Shown: positions 42,073 to 50,407, numbered from the stretch's first letter. The stretch: 64,000 bases of DNA from Hymenobacter citatus (GCF_014333615.1 NZ_JACSCY010000003.1:1-64000), one strand, 5' to 3'. A program made the numbers and translations. Notes: generated from the sequence alone by a model not told the origin.

Positions 42073-43170
42073 TCAAAACGACAGCGCAATTGTCGAAGTC
42101 AAGTTACCGTAGGTGTGCCGAAAGGCACCATTCGTATTAGCAAAAATGGGGTTTCGGGCGTTCAGCACTTTGCCTTCCAGTCGGGCTAGTACGTGCTTAT
42201 TGGGGCGGTAGTCGAAGTTAAGAGAGCCGCCGCGCACGAAGTAGTCGGGTTCGTTGGGGGTAGGACCCAGGTCGCGGACTACCACGCCGTTGCGGGCGTA
42301 GTAATACTCGCCGCGGGCGGCTACAAACCACTGCGGAGCCAGTTGGTAGCGTACAATGGCCGCCGTGGTGTGCCAGACGTCGTCTCTCCGATTGGGCTGC
42401 CGCTTTTCCTGCTTGCCGATATCAAACCACAATAGCGCCTGCAAGCGGCTGGTAGCCGTGTAGGTCACGTAAAAATCGTGGAAGTAGCGGAAGCGCGGCA
42501 CCGAATCCTGGGGCTGCTCGTTGCCGAAAAACGTGCTGTAGTTGAGCAGCAGCTTCTCAGTGGGGCGCCACTGCACCTGCGTGCCCACCGACTTTGCGCG
42601 GTTGTTGTCGCGGATGTTCTGCCAGCCATTGAGCGCCAGCGCTGTGAGTGTGAGCTTGTTGGAGGCTTCGTAGGTGAAGCGTGCACCGGCCTCGTAGTAG
42701 GGCGAGCCCTCAGCGGCCAGCGAGTGCGTCACGGTCCAGTTGTCTTTGCTGATGGCCGACTCAAACCCGACGTGTGCGCCAAACACCCCGATATCGAGCC
42801 AGGTTTTCTTCAGCGGCCGGAAGCCGGCATACGCTTCGTAAATGCTACGTAGTAGTGTAGGCTCGGCGGCGTAGTTAGCCTCGGGGTAGGTACCGGCTTA
42901 CAGGCCCAGCGCCCCACGGATCTGGCCGTCGTCGTAGCGCAGACCAATCAGGGCCTGATTTACCGTAAACTCATTCTGACGGTTGTGGGAGTAAAAAAAG
43001 CCCGGCCGGCTGGTGTTGTCAGGGTGCGGAAAATCATAACCGTAGTACCCGTCAATATACCCATAGAGCGTGATGGGCGAAGAACGAGTAGTGGTATCAA
43101 GCGAAATCTGGGCAACTCCTAGCCGGGTTAACAGCAGTAGCAAGCTTAGCAATACGTAGCAGTGTTTCAT
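42073..43170 (-). pseudogene. Outer-membrane porin gene (BBP2/OmpL-like) with one in-frame stop
   Basis: The frame from ATG at 43170 (MKHCYVLLSLLLLLTRLGVA, signal peptide) to 42073 is 366 codons. Codon 91 (42900-42898) is TAA, reading GALGL-stop-AGTYPEANYAAEPTLL. Homologous porins have Gln here, so CAA/CAG to TAA is likely. Both halves are typical: YGYIDGYYGYDF and HNRQNEFTVNQALIGLRY before, IGVFGAHVGFESAISKDNW and a terminal barrel strand ending STIALSF after. An intact product would be a putative beta-barrel porin-2 family protein. As written it cannot form a barrel unless the stop is read through. Confidence 0.85.
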
Positions 43171-43372
43171 AGCCGACCGTAACGCGAAAATCCTGCAAAC
43201 GTTGAGTTTGCAGGCGAATAGCCGTGGGCAATTCATCAAGTTTCTTCTGCTTGCCCCAACGCTTCCTGCCGCAAACAGCGGCCTTTGGGCGAACACTTCG
43301 ATTCGGTGTTGCGTTAGCAAGCAACGGCCCTGGCGTCCGGGGCCGCTTTGTCCTACCTCTAGCTCTACCTGC

Positions 43373-43939
43373 GTGCATACCATCGAGCCACACTACGCCT
43401 GGATCGACCAATACTCGGCTTCCGAAGACCCCCGTTCTCCCCTGCACGGTGCCGAGAATAGCCTCGACAGCTATGTCAATACCATCTACGGCTACTACAT
43501 TCACCCGCAGTGGGACGACTTTGGATCGGACACGCTGTTTATCAAGATTTTATTTGTCGATTACGAGCAGCAATCGGCCATTCTGGAGTTTATCGGGGAG
43601 TGGAACGATGCCATCGAAAACGACATCATGCAGCTCAAGCGCGAGATTATCGACCCGCTGCTACAAGAAGGTATTGCCCGCTTCGTGCTGGTGGGCGAAA
43701 ACGTGTTCAACTTCCACGGCTCCGACGATTCGTACTACGAAGAATGGTTTGAGGACGTGGAAGACGGCTGGATTGCTGGCATCAACTTCCAGGAGCACGT
43801 TTCGCGCGAGATGCGCCAGTACAACCTCGACAGCTACATCAACTTCGGCGGCCAGCTCGACGAGCTTCCGTGGCGTACGTACTCGCCCAAAAAGCTATTC
43901 AAGGTGATAGATGGGCTTCTACAGCGCCGCCTGGGGTAG
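43373..43939 (+). CDS. Conserved hypothetical protein (188 aa)
   Basis: GTG start at 43373 (reads MHTIEPHYAWIDQYSASEDP), chosen because the upstream frame lacks normal composition and overlaps the divergent porin gene. The protein is soluble and acidic. Distinct segments are YGYYIHPQWDDFGSDTLFIK, ILEFIGEWNDAIENDIMQLK and FVLVGENVFNFHGSDDSYYE. I recognise the sequence type as a conserved Bacteroidota family of unknown function. No catalytic motif can be assigned. Confidence 0.75.
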   Translation: MHTIEPHYAWIDQYSASEDPRSPLHGAENSLDSYVNTIYGYYIHPQWDDFGSDTLFIKILFVDYEQQSAILEFIGEWNDAIENDIMQLKREIIDPLLQEGIARFVLVGENVFNFHGSDDSYYEEWFEDVEDGWIAGINFQEHVSREMRQYNLDSYINFGGQLDELPWRTYSPKKLFKVIDGLLQRRLG

Positions 43940-43952
43940 GAAATTATTCAAG

Positions 43953-43991
43953 CAGGACGTCATTTCGATTAGAGGGAGAAATGACGTCCTG
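43953..43991. repeat. Short perfect palindrome
   Basis: CAGGACGTCATTTC (43953-43966) and GAAATGACGTCCTG (43978-43991) are perfect 14-bp arms. The sequence gacgtcatttcg is related to the copy at 48900-49013. It looks like a minimal family A member. Confidence 0.85.
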
Positions 43992-44014
43992 TTTGTTACG
44001 AAACAATATACACC

Positions 44015-44058
44015 ACAAACAAAAAGGGCTTCCCGTAGCGGGAAGCCCTTTTTGTTTG
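44015..44058. terminator. Bidirectional intrinsic terminator
   Basis: AAAAAGGGCTTCCCG (44021-44035) and CGGGAAGCCCTTTTT (44039-44053), extended outward by CAAAC / GTTTG. It serves the 188-aa gene and the convergent small lipoprotein gene. Confidence 0.92.
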
Positions 44059-44076
44059 CTTGAAAAGCTAGTCAGA

Positions 44077-44334
44077 CTACTGAGCAGTCGTGCCAGTGGT
44101 AGCAGGAGCAGTGGTAGCAGGAGCCATGTTGTCGGCAGCGTCTTCCATGTTGTCAGCCTTAGCGTCAGCCGAGTCACGTACTGCGTCAGCTTGCTCTTCC
44201 ATAGCGTCAGCTTTGGCTTCGCCAGCAGCTTCTACGTTGTCAGCAGCTTGCTCGGTAGCTTCCTCTTGCTTGCTTTCGCAAGAAGCGAACGAGAACGAAG
44301 CGGCAGCCAGGGCGAGGAACAGAACTTTTTTCAT
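44077..44334 (-). CDS. Small Ala/Glu/Asp-rich lipoprotein
   Basis: An 85-residue product: signal peptide MKKVLFLALAAASFSFASC with lipobox FASC, then a charged, Ala-rich helix of about 50 residues (EEATEQAADNVEAAGEAKAD, AMEEQADAVRDSADAKADN) and an Ala/Thr/Pro tail. The helix has a repeated A-D/E pattern likely to form an extended or coiled-coil rod from the membrane, comparable in style to Lpp-like or periplasmic stress proteins. Function is unknown. It sits between der and a shared terminator. Confidence 0.8.
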   Translation of the reverse strand: MKKVLFLALAAASFSFASCESKQEEATEQAADNVEAAGEAKADAMEEQADAVRDSADAKADNMEDAADNMAPATTAPATTGTTAQ

Positions 44335-44478
44335 GATGGGGGTAAGTTGAAAAATGAAATTTCAGGTTTGGCGAGCTTCACGTGTTCCGGCTAGGCCGGA
44401 GGCGAAATTCGGGGGTTTATACTGGTATTGGCAGAAGGTAACCCGGCTCCCGAAAAAAAATCTTAAAATTTTTCTACC

Positions 44479-45801
44479 CTACTTCTTCCGGAACACAATA
44501 CCAATGGGAACCCCCTGAAAACCAAAGTTTTCGCGCAAGCGATTTTCCAGGTAGCGCGTGTAAGATTCCTTTACATACTGCGGAAGATTGCAGAAAAACG
44601 CGAATACCGGGTTATGGGTAGGCAACTGCGTGACGTACTTTATCCGTACCATCTTACCCTTAATGGCGGGCGGCGGCGACTTCTCAATCTCGCGCAGCAT
44701 CACCTCGTTGAGCTGGGAGGTAGGGATTTTGTGCATCTTGTTCTCGTACACTTGAATGGCCGTTTCGATGGCCTTATGCACGCGCTGCTTGTTCAGCACC
44801 GAGATGAACACGACGGGTGGGTAGGCAATCGGCGCAATCTTCTCCATGATTTTCGCCTCAAAATCCTTGGCTGTGTTGGTTTCCTTGTCCTCGATAAGGT
44901 CCCACTTGTTCACCAAAATCACGATGCCCTTGCGGTTTTTGTCGGCCAGGGAGATGATGTTCACGTCCTGGGCCTCAATGCCACGGGTAGCGTCCAGCAT
45001 CACCACGCACACGTCCGATTCCTCCATGGCCCGGATGGCGCGCAGCACGGAGTAGAATTCCACGTCTTCCTTCACCTTGGTTTTGCGGCGCAAACCAGCC
45101 GTGTCTACCAGGATAAACTCGTTGCCAAACGCGTTGTAGCGCGCCGAAATGGAGTCGCGGGTGGTGCCGGCAATATCGGTCACGATGCTGCGGTCGGTGC
45201 CCAGCAGCAGGTTCACGAACGACGATTTGCCGGCGTTGGGGCGGCCTACTACCGCAATTTTGGGTACGCCGGCATCGGGTTCTTCTACCCCTTCTTCCTC
45301 GAAGTGGCTTACCACAGCATCCAGTAAGTCGCCGGTGCCGGAGCCGCTTTGCGAGCTGATAGAGTAGATTTCACCGTCGCCCATGCCCAAGGCATAGAAC
45401 TCGCCAGCGGCGTGGGCGCGGGCGTTGGTGTCGGCCTTGTTGGCTACCAGGTAGATGGGCTTTTTGCCCTGGTAGCGGCGCAGTACGTTGGCAAACTCCT
45501 CGTCCAGAGGGTGCAAGCCGGCGTCTACGTCCACCATAAACAGCACCACGTCGGCCTCATCAATAGCCAGCTTCACCTGCTTGTTGATTTCCTCTTCAAA
45601 CACGTCCTCGGAGTTGTGCACGTAGCCACCGGTGTCAATCACGGTGTAGTACTTGCCAATCCAGTCGCCGTAGCCGTAGTGCCGGTCGCGCGTCACGCCC
45701 GACTCGTTGTCCATGATGGCTTTGCGCTGCCCCACCAAGCGGTTGAACAGCGTGGACTTGCCCACGTTGGGGCGGCCCACAATTGCAATGGTATTTTTCA
45801 T
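44479..45801 (-). CDS. der: GTPase Der (EngA), ribosome assembly
   Basis: A 440-residue tandem-GTPase protein needed for 50S subunit maturation. G1 motifs are [17 protein letters not shown] and [21 protein letters not shown] and DTAG serve as G3; NKAD and NKWD as G4. A C-terminal KH-like domain ends [17 protein letters not shown]. Start [12 protein letters not shown] is conventional. It is followed in transcription order by the small lipoprotein gene and preceded by era across a palindrome. Confidence 0.97.
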   Translation of the reverse strand: MKNTIAIVGRPNVGKSTLFNRLVGQRKAIMDNESGVTRDRHYGYGDWIGKYYTVIDTGGYVHNSEDVFEEEINKQVKLAIDEADVVLFMVDVDAGLHPLDEEFANVLRRYQGKKPIYLVANKADTNARAHAAGEFYALGMGDGEIYSISSQSGSGTGDLLDAVVSHFEEEGVEEPDAGVPKIAVVGRPNAGKSSFVNLLLGTDRSIVTDIAGTTRDSISARYNAFGNEFILVDTAGLRRKTKVKEDVEFYSVLRAIRAMEESDVCVVMLDATRGIEAQDVNIISLADKNRKGIVILVNKWDLIEDKETNTAKDFEAKIMEKIAPIAYPPVVFISVLNKQRVHKAIETAIQVYENKMHKIPTSQLNEVMLREIEKSPPPAIKGKMVRIKYVTQLPTHNPVFAFFCNLPQYVKESYTRYLENRLRENFGFQGVPIGIVFRKK

Positions 45802-45877
45802 TTGTCTGACTCCAGCCGCCGGCCCGACCAGTTTCGGCAGTGCCCGGAGTAGTTAAGTGAGTTGTTGAGGTCGGAAG

Positions 45878-45991
45878 TGGTGAAATTGTGAGATGGTGAA
45901 ATGGTGAGTTTGATGTTCTGATGGCTCATTTTGCGCAAGCGGCACAGCTAGAACATCAAACTCACCATTTCACCATCTCACAATTTCACCA
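45878..45991. repeat. Perfect 42-bp inverted repeat, family B
   Basis: The arms at 45878-45919 and 45950-45991 are perfectly complementary (left arm begins tggtgaaattgtgagatggt), with a 30-nt loop. The right arm ends two nt before the era stop. Related arms occur at 51368-51500 and around 61311-61487. Confidence 0.95.
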
Positions 45992-45992
45992 T

Positions 45993-46889
45993 TTATTGAT
46001 AGCCAAACCGGCTCAAGGCCTTAGGATCGGCGCGCCAGTTTTCGTTGACTTTCACGTGGATTTCGAGGAACACTTTTTTCAGGAAAAACTTCTCCATTTC
46101 TTCCCGTGCCCAGGTTCCTACCTTCTTCAGGGCTTCGCCGCCCTTGCCAATGATGATGCCTTTTTGACTGCTGCGCTCCACGTAAATCGTGGCGCGCATC
46201 CGGATGATGTCGTCTTCTTCCTTGAACTCCTCGATGCCTACCTCGCAGGAGTAGGGCACCTCTTTTTTGTAGAGTTTGAAGATTTTTTCCCGAATCATTT
46301 CAGCCGCGAAGAAGCGCTCCGGCTTGTCGGTTAGCTCATCTTTGGGGTAGTAGGGCGGGTGGATGGGCAGCTTTTCCAGAATCAGGTCGAGCAGCTCGCC
46401 GGTCCCGAATTTTTCCAGCGCCGAGATGGGTAGGACCCGCGTAGCGTTGGGCAGGTGCTCCTGCCAGTACGCCACTTTGGCCTCTACCTCCGCCTGATCA
46501 GCTTGATCTATTTTATTGACCAGCAGAAAGATGGGCGTATCCTGCATTTTGCGCAGACGCTCCACCACTGGTTCCTCGTCGTGTTTCTCGTAAATATCCG
46601 TCACGAACAGCACTACGTCGGCATCTTCCAGCGACGAGTACACAAACGACATCATAGCGCTGTGCAGCTCATATTTGGGCTGAATAATGCCGGGTGTATC
46701 GGAGTACACCAGTTGGAAATCGTCGCCATTTAGGATACCCAGAATGCGGTGGCGCGTGGTTTGGGCCTTGCTGGTAACGATGCTGAGCCGCTCGCCCAGC
46801 AGCGCGTTCATTAGCGTCGACTTGCCCACGTTGGGCTTGCCAATGATGCTCACGAAGCCGGCGTGATGCGGTTTTGGTTCGGTATTCAC
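45993..46889 (-). CDS. era: GTPase Era, 16S rRNA maturation
   Basis: A 298-residue GTPase with a C-terminal KH domain that binds the 3' end of 16S rRNA. G1 is [19 protein letters not shown], the switch region SKAQTTRHRILGI, G3 DTPG, G4 NKID. The KH domain is GIIIGKGGEALKKVGTWARE. It begins MNTEPKPHHAGFVSIIGK. It lies upstream of der on the same strand, a common ribosome-assembly pairing. Confidence 0.97.
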   Translation of the reverse strand: MNTEPKPHHAGFVSIIGKPNVGKSTLMNALLGERLSIVTSKAQTTRHRILGILNGDDFQLVYSDTPGIIQPKYELHSAMMSFVYSSLEDADVVLFVTDIYEKHDEEPVVERLRKMQDTPIFLLVNKIDQADQAEVEAKVAYWQEHLPNATRVLPISALEKFGTGELLDLILEKLPIHPPYYPKDELTDKPERFFAAEMIREKIFKLYKKEVPYSCEVGIEEFKEEDDIIRMRATIYVERSSQKGIIIGKGGEALKKVGTWAREEMEKFFLKKVFLEIHVKVNENWRADPKALSRFGYQ

Positions 46890-46980
46890 GGGTTGTCAGG
46901 GAATTAGCCCGCAAAGGTACGATTTTTCGGGCGGCTACGGAAGCTTGGTTAGAGAAGTCGTCCTTACTTCACGCCCTACC

Positions 46981-46988
46981 TACCTTTG
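46981..46988 (+). promoter_or_regulatory. -7 promoter element abutting a start codon
   Basis: TACCTTTG, a perfect TAnnTTTG match, ends 5 nt before the ATG at 46994. The mRNA would be leaderless or nearly so. Confidence 0.5.
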
Positions 46989-46993
46989 CCCCG

Positions 46994-47707
46994 ATGCCAC
47001 TTACTACCCTTCTCTTCGACCTCGACGATACCCTGTTCGACCACGCTGGCACGGCCCGCGCCGCCTTGCGCGCCAGCACCGCACAGTTTGCCAGCCTAGC
47101 CGAAGTGCCGTTGGATGACCTATATGCGCGTTACAGTGAGCTGTTGGAGGAAATACACCCGCGCGTCATGGCTGGTGAGGTGAACTATCTCGATGCTCGC
47201 CGCATGCGCTTTAAGCAATTGCTAGCGCCCTACCATGTGCTCAAGTCTGAGGCTGAGGCCGCGGAATTTGCTGCGTTTCACTACGACCACTACCACCGCC
47301 TGCGCCGGCCAGTGGCGGGGGCAGCGGCACTATTGAAAGCTCTCAAGCCACGCTACCGAATTGGCATTATCACCAACAACCGCACCGCCAAACAGGAGGA
47401 GAAAATAGCCTTTCTGGGCCTAACGCACCTCATAGATACCCTCATTACTTCTGAGGACGTGGGCGTAATCAAGCCCGACCCACGTATTTTTTGGGCAGCG
47501 CTGGAGAAAATGCACGCTCTACCCGAAGAAACCGTGTTGGTAGGCGACAACTGGACCGCCGACGTACTGGGCGCACGGGCCGTAGGCATCCGGCCGGTGT
47601 GGCTGAACCGCTTTGGCGCTGCCAGCCCCAACCCTACCGTGGCCGTACTAACGGGCCTGGAGCCACTGCCGGATGTGCTGCGCGTGTTAGAAAGCGCCGC
47701 GCAGTAG
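46994..47707 (+). CDS. HAD-superfamily phosphatase, YjjG-like
   Basis: A 237-residue HAD-IA hydrolase. Motif I is LLFDLDDTLFDHAGTA with both nucleophilic and acid/base Asp; motif II IGIITNN; motif III/IV SEDVGVIKPDPRIFWAALE with LVGDNWTADVLGARAVG. The helical cap follows motif I. YjjG-type enzymes dephosphorylate nucleotides such as dUMP or pyrimidine analogues. The start at 46994 agrees with the adjoining TACCTTTG element. Divergent from era. Confidence 0.85.
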   Translation: MPLTTLLFDLDDTLFDHAGTARAALRASTAQFASLAEVPLDDLYARYSELLEEIHPRVMAGEVNYLDARRMRFKQLLAPYHVLKSEAEAAEFAAFHYDHYHRLRRPVAGAAALLKALKPRYRIGIITNNRTAKQEEKIAFLGLTHLIDTLITSEDVGVIKPDPRIFWAALEKMHALPEETVLVGDNWTADVLGARAVGIRPVWLNRFGAASPNPTVAVLTGLEPLPDVLRVLESAAQ

Positions 47708-47774
47708 TAGATCCAACTCCGCGGCACCGGCAATTGTCAGCGTAAGCACAACAGAAAAACCTATAAAAAGACCT

Positions 47775-47807
47775 GTTTCGCTGCAAACTTACCGGCCCCT
47801 ACCTTTG
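47775..47807 (+). promoter_or_regulatory. Putative promoter of hemH
   Basis: TTTC (47775-47778), 21-nt spacer, TACCTTTG (47800-47807), a perfect -7 match. The ATG at 47837 follows after 29 nt. Confidence 0.6.
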
Positions 47808-47836
47808 TCTTGCTACGGACTATTCGTCTCTTACCC

Positions 47837-48883
47837 ATGCCTACTCCCGCCACCCCCAAACGCCGCGTGGGCGTGCTGCTCGTCAACCTCGGCACACCCG
47901 ACTCGCCCCGCACGCCTGACGTACGCCGCTACCTCAACGAGTTTCTCACCGATGCCCGCGTGATTGACATGCCGGCCGCCGTGCGCTACCCCTTGTTCCA
48001 AGGGCTGGTAGTGCCGCTGCGGGCGCCCAAATCGGCCAAAATCTACCAGCAGCTTTGGGACACGGAGCGCGGCTCGCCGCTGCTCTACCACGGCCTGGAT
48101 TTGCAGAAATTGGTGCAGCAGCAGCTAGGCGACGAGTACGTGGTGGCCTTCGGGATGCGCTACCAGAACCCCAGCATCGAGAAAGCGCTAGAGGAGCTAC
48201 GCGACGCGGCCGTGGACCGCATCATTGTGCTACCCTTGTTTCCGCAGTACGCAGCGGCCAGCACAGGCTCGGTGCAGGAAAAGGTGATGGAGATTGTGAG
48301 CAAGTGGTGGATTGTACCCAGCATCAGCTTCATCAGCAACTTTGTAGAGGCACCCGGCTTCGTGGATACCTTCGTGACGCTGGGTAAGGCCGAAATGGCC
48401 AAGCACGACTACGACCACGTGCTATTCAGCTACCACGGCATTCCGGAGCGCCACGTGCTGAAGGGCAGCTTCAAAGGCTATTGCCAGCTAGGCAAGTGCT
48501 GCAACACCTACAACAAAAACAACCGCTACTGCTACCGGGCACAATGCTTCGAAACCTCGCGCCTACTCGCTAAAGGCCTCGGCCTGCGCGACGACCAGTA
48601 CACGGTAGCCTTCCAGAGCCGCCTGCAAAGCCGCCTGCGCGACCCGTGGCTGCAACCCTACTCCGACGAAGTACTCAAGGAGTTTCCCGCCAAAGGCATC
48701 CACAACGTGCTGGCCTTCTCCCCCGCTTTCGTGGCCGACTGCCTGGAAACGACCATCGAGGTAGGCGTGGAGTTCAAGGAGCTGTTTGAGGAAGTTGGTG
48801 GCAAGCACTGGCAGCTGGTGCCTTCGCTGAACTCGCACCCGCAGTGGGTAGAAGGCGTAGTGAATATGATTCGGGAGAATTAG
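47837..48883 (+). CDS. hemH: Ferrochelatase
   Basis: Inserts iron into protoporphyrin IX to make heme. 348 residues; opening RRVGVLLVNLGTPDSPRTPD, core RVIDMPAAVRYPLFQGLVVP, the catalytic His in FSYHGIPERHV and the acidic AFSPAFVADCLETTIE. A Cys-rich insertion (GYCQLGKCCNTYNKNNRYCY) may bind an iron-sulfur or structural metal, as in some bacterial ferrochelatases. The ATG at 47837 is supported by the promoter 30 nt upstream. It lies immediately before the sulfate-assimilation operon but has its own terminator. Confidence 0.96.
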   Translation: MPTPATPKRRVGVLLVNLGTPDSPRTPDVRRYLNEFLTDARVIDMPAAVRYPLFQGLVVPLRAPKSAKIYQQLWDTERGSPLLYHGLDLQKLVQQQLGDEYVVAFGMRYQNPSIEKALEELRDAAVDRIIVLPLFPQYAAASTGSVQEKVMEIVSKWWIVPSISFISNFVEAPGFVDTFVTLGKAEMAKHDYDHVLFSYHGIPERHVLKGSFKGYCQLGKCCNTYNKNNRYCYRAQCFETSRLLAKGLGLRDDQYTVAFQSRLQSRLRDPWLQPYSDEVLKEFPAKGIHNVLAFSPAFVADCLETTIEVGVEFKELFEEVGGKHWQLVPSLNSHPQWVEGVVNMIREN

Positions 48884-48899
48884 CGCCGGCTAATCAATT

Positions 48900-49013
48900 A
48901 GAACGTCATTTCGACCAGCGGGAGAAATCTCGCGTGGTAGTAATTCCAGTCCTGAAGAGTTACTACCTGACATCAGCACGCGAGATTTCTCCCGCTGGTC
49001 GAAATGACGTTCT
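48900..49013. repeat. Intergenic palindromic repeat, family A variant
   Basis: The left arm agaacgtcatttcgaccagc starts at 48900 and the right arm ends ggtcgaaatgacgttct at 49013, with about 37 paired positions. It lies between hemH and its terminator. Confidence 0.92.
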
Positions 49014-49073
49014 GCATGCTTTTTGGCTATGCTAAACAGCCCGGTCAGAACCTTTCCTGCCTTCACTAGTTAT

Positions 49074-49110
49074 ATCCGACCTGCTACGTATAGCGGGTCG
49101 GATTTTTTTT
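49074..49110 (+). terminator. Intrinsic terminator upstream of the cys leader
   Basis: ATCCGACCTGCTA (49074-49086), loop CGTA, TAGCGGGTCGGAT (49091-49103), then TTTTTTT. It isolates hemH from the cys promoter, which begins two nt later. Confidence 0.92.
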
Positions 49111-49111
49111 A

Positions 49112-49144
49112 TTTGTGATTCTCGGCGCTGTGTCTTTACCTTTG
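49112..49144 (+). promoter_or_regulatory. Promoter of the sulfate-assimilation operon
   Basis: TTTG (49112-49115), 21-nt spacer, TACCTTTG (49137-49144): a full match to the Bacteroidota -33/-7 pattern. Transcription would start about 49150, some 25 nt before the riboswitch. Confidence 0.75.
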
Positions 49145-49173
49145 TGCCACCAATTCTTTCCCATCAAAGGATT

Positions 49174-49267
49174 GTTTTTATACAGAGGCGTGGAGAGACA
49201 GGCTCGACGAAACGCCGGCAACCTCCGTTTATCGCGGAACGGTGCCAAGTCCTGACCATATAAAAAC
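49174..49267 (+). ncRNA. SAM-I (S-box) riboswitch
   Basis: The S-box core is recognisable: GGCGTGGAGAGACAGGCTCG, GACGAAACGCCGGCAACC, and GGTGCCAAGTCCTG. P1 is a perfect 9-bp stem, GTTTTTATA (49174-49182) with TATAAAAAC (49259-49267). P2 pairs GGCGT (49187-49191) with ACGCC (49212-49216); P3 pairs TCCG with CGGA around 49223-49237. Binding of S-adenosylmethionine would stabilise P1. No intrinsic terminator follows directly; instead a Cys-rich ORF starts 8 nt after P1. It is expected to reduce sulfate assimilation when SAM is abundant. Confidence 0.85.
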
Positions 49268-49275
49268 AAACAACC

Positions 49276-49377
49276 GTGGTCCATTCCAACAACCTCCGCA
49301 CGCTTGCTTCCCCTACCCTCTCCGGCCCTGTGGCCGCCTGCATGGGTATGATGTGCTGCTGTGCCTGTTGTTGTTGA
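49276..49377 (+). CDS. Cys-rich leader peptide of the cys operon (33 aa)
   Basis: GTG at 49276, TGA at 49375-49377. The peptide opens MVHSNNLRTLASPTLSGPVA and ends ACMGMMCCCACCC: six of the last seven codons are Cys (TGC TGC TGT GCC TGT TGT TGT), plus three Met just before. An in-frame stop at 49261-49263 limits the start to this GTG. Location between a SAM riboswitch and cysH, and run of Cys codons at the 3' end, fit a translation-dependent attenuator sensing cysteinyl-tRNA. An alternative is a thiol-metal-binding microprotein. No Shine-Dalgarno is present, as usual here. Confidence 0.7.
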   Translation: MVHSNNLRTLASPTLSGPVAACMGMMCCCACCC

Positions 49378-49538
49378 AACGACCGGGAAGCATTTCCCTT
49401 TGAGCTGAGTCTGACTGCCTAACGTGCCCCCGGCACGGCCCCGACTCCCCATCCGTACTGTGCGCAAGCAGCCGTAGCTGCCGCCGGTTACCCTTCCGCG
49501 GCCTCGCCCGCATTTTCCCCGCTACATTTCCTTGTTTT

Positions 49539-50291
49539 ATGGCTATTTCCCTCGAATCGCGGGTTTCTGACCTACGCCAGCAGTTTGCTACCCAGGATGC
49601 CCTGGATATCCTGCGCACGGCGGTAGAAGAGGCTCCCGGCAAAATCACCTTCTCTACCTCTTTTGGTATTGAGGATCAGATTATCACCCACCTGATTTTT
49701 GCGCACGACCTACCCATCGAGGTATTTACGCTGGATACGGGCCGCAATTTTCAGGAAACGTATTCCACCTGGAGCAAAACCATTCTGAAATACCAAAAGC
49801 CTATCAAAGCCTACGCGCCGCAGACGGCCAGCGTGCAGGCCCTGGTAGAGGCCAAAGGCCCCAATAGCTTCTACGAGAGCATCGAGAACCGCAAGGAATG
49901 CTGCGGTATTCGCAAGGTAGAGCCGCTGAACCGGGCATTGGAAGGTCAGCAGATTTGGATTACCGGCATCCGCGCCGAGCAGTCGCAGAACCGCCAGACC
50001 ATGGAGCCGGTGGAGTGGGACGAGCCGCATCAGCTCATCAAAATACACCCCTTGTTCAACTGGACCTGGGAGCAGTGCTGGGCCTTCGCCAAAGACAACG
50101 GCGTGCCGACCAACCCCTTGCACCAGCAGGGCTTTGTGAGCATCGGCTGCGCGCCGTGCACCCGCGCCATCAAGCCGGGCGAGGATTTCCGGGCCGGCCG
50201 CTGGTGGTGGGAAAATGCTGACGCCAAGGAGTGCGGCCTGCACGCCACCCACAACGGCCCCGACCCGGTGGTAGAATCGGTGCCGGCGTAG
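49539..50291 (+). CDS. cysH: Assimilatory adenylylsulfate (APS) reductase
   Basis: A 250-residue cytoplasmic enzyme that reduces activated sulfate to sulfite using thioredoxin. The PP-loop-like ITFSTSFGIEDQIITHL is followed by LDTGRNFQETY. The Cys-Cys pair in RKECCGIRKVEPL and the CxxC in GCAPCTRAI are the four ligands of the 4Fe-4S cluster that marks APS-using members; ECGLH near the C-terminus bears the catalytic Cys. So no PAPS is needed. It is the first structural gene after the riboswitch and leader peptide. Confidence 0.95.
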   Translation: MAISLESRVSDLRQQFATQDALDILRTAVEEAPGKITFSTSFGIEDQIITHLIFAHDLPIEVFTLDTGRNFQETYSTWSKTILKYQKPIKAYAPQTASVQALVEAKGPNSFYESIENRKECCGIRKVEPLNRALEGQQIWITGIRAEQSQNRQTMEPVEWDEPHQLIKIHPLFNWTWEQCWAFAKDNGVPTNPLHQQGFVSIGCAPCTRAIKPGEDFRAGRWWWENADAKECGLHATHNGPDPVVESVPA

Positions 50292-50300
50292 GGGGTAAGA

Positions 50301-50407
50301 AGACCGTCATGCTGAGCGCAGCGGAGTCGTAGCATCTCGCGTGCTGACGAAAAATAGTAGCTCACATCAGCACGCGAGATTCCTCGGCAAGCTCGGAATG
50401 ACGGTCT
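50301..50407. repeat. Intergenic palindromic repeat, composite family A
   Basis: The outer arms agaccgtcat / atgacggtct (50301 and 50407) are joined by an inner arm pair atctcgcgtgctga / tcagcacgcgagat. The inner part equals the copy at 1-80. It lies within the cys operon between cysH and cysD. Confidence 0.9.

Noticed and set aside
49084..49467. A minus-strand open frame across the cys leader
   Set aside because: It is antisense to the riboswitch and leader peptide and crosses the promoter; the plus-strand features explain the sequence better.
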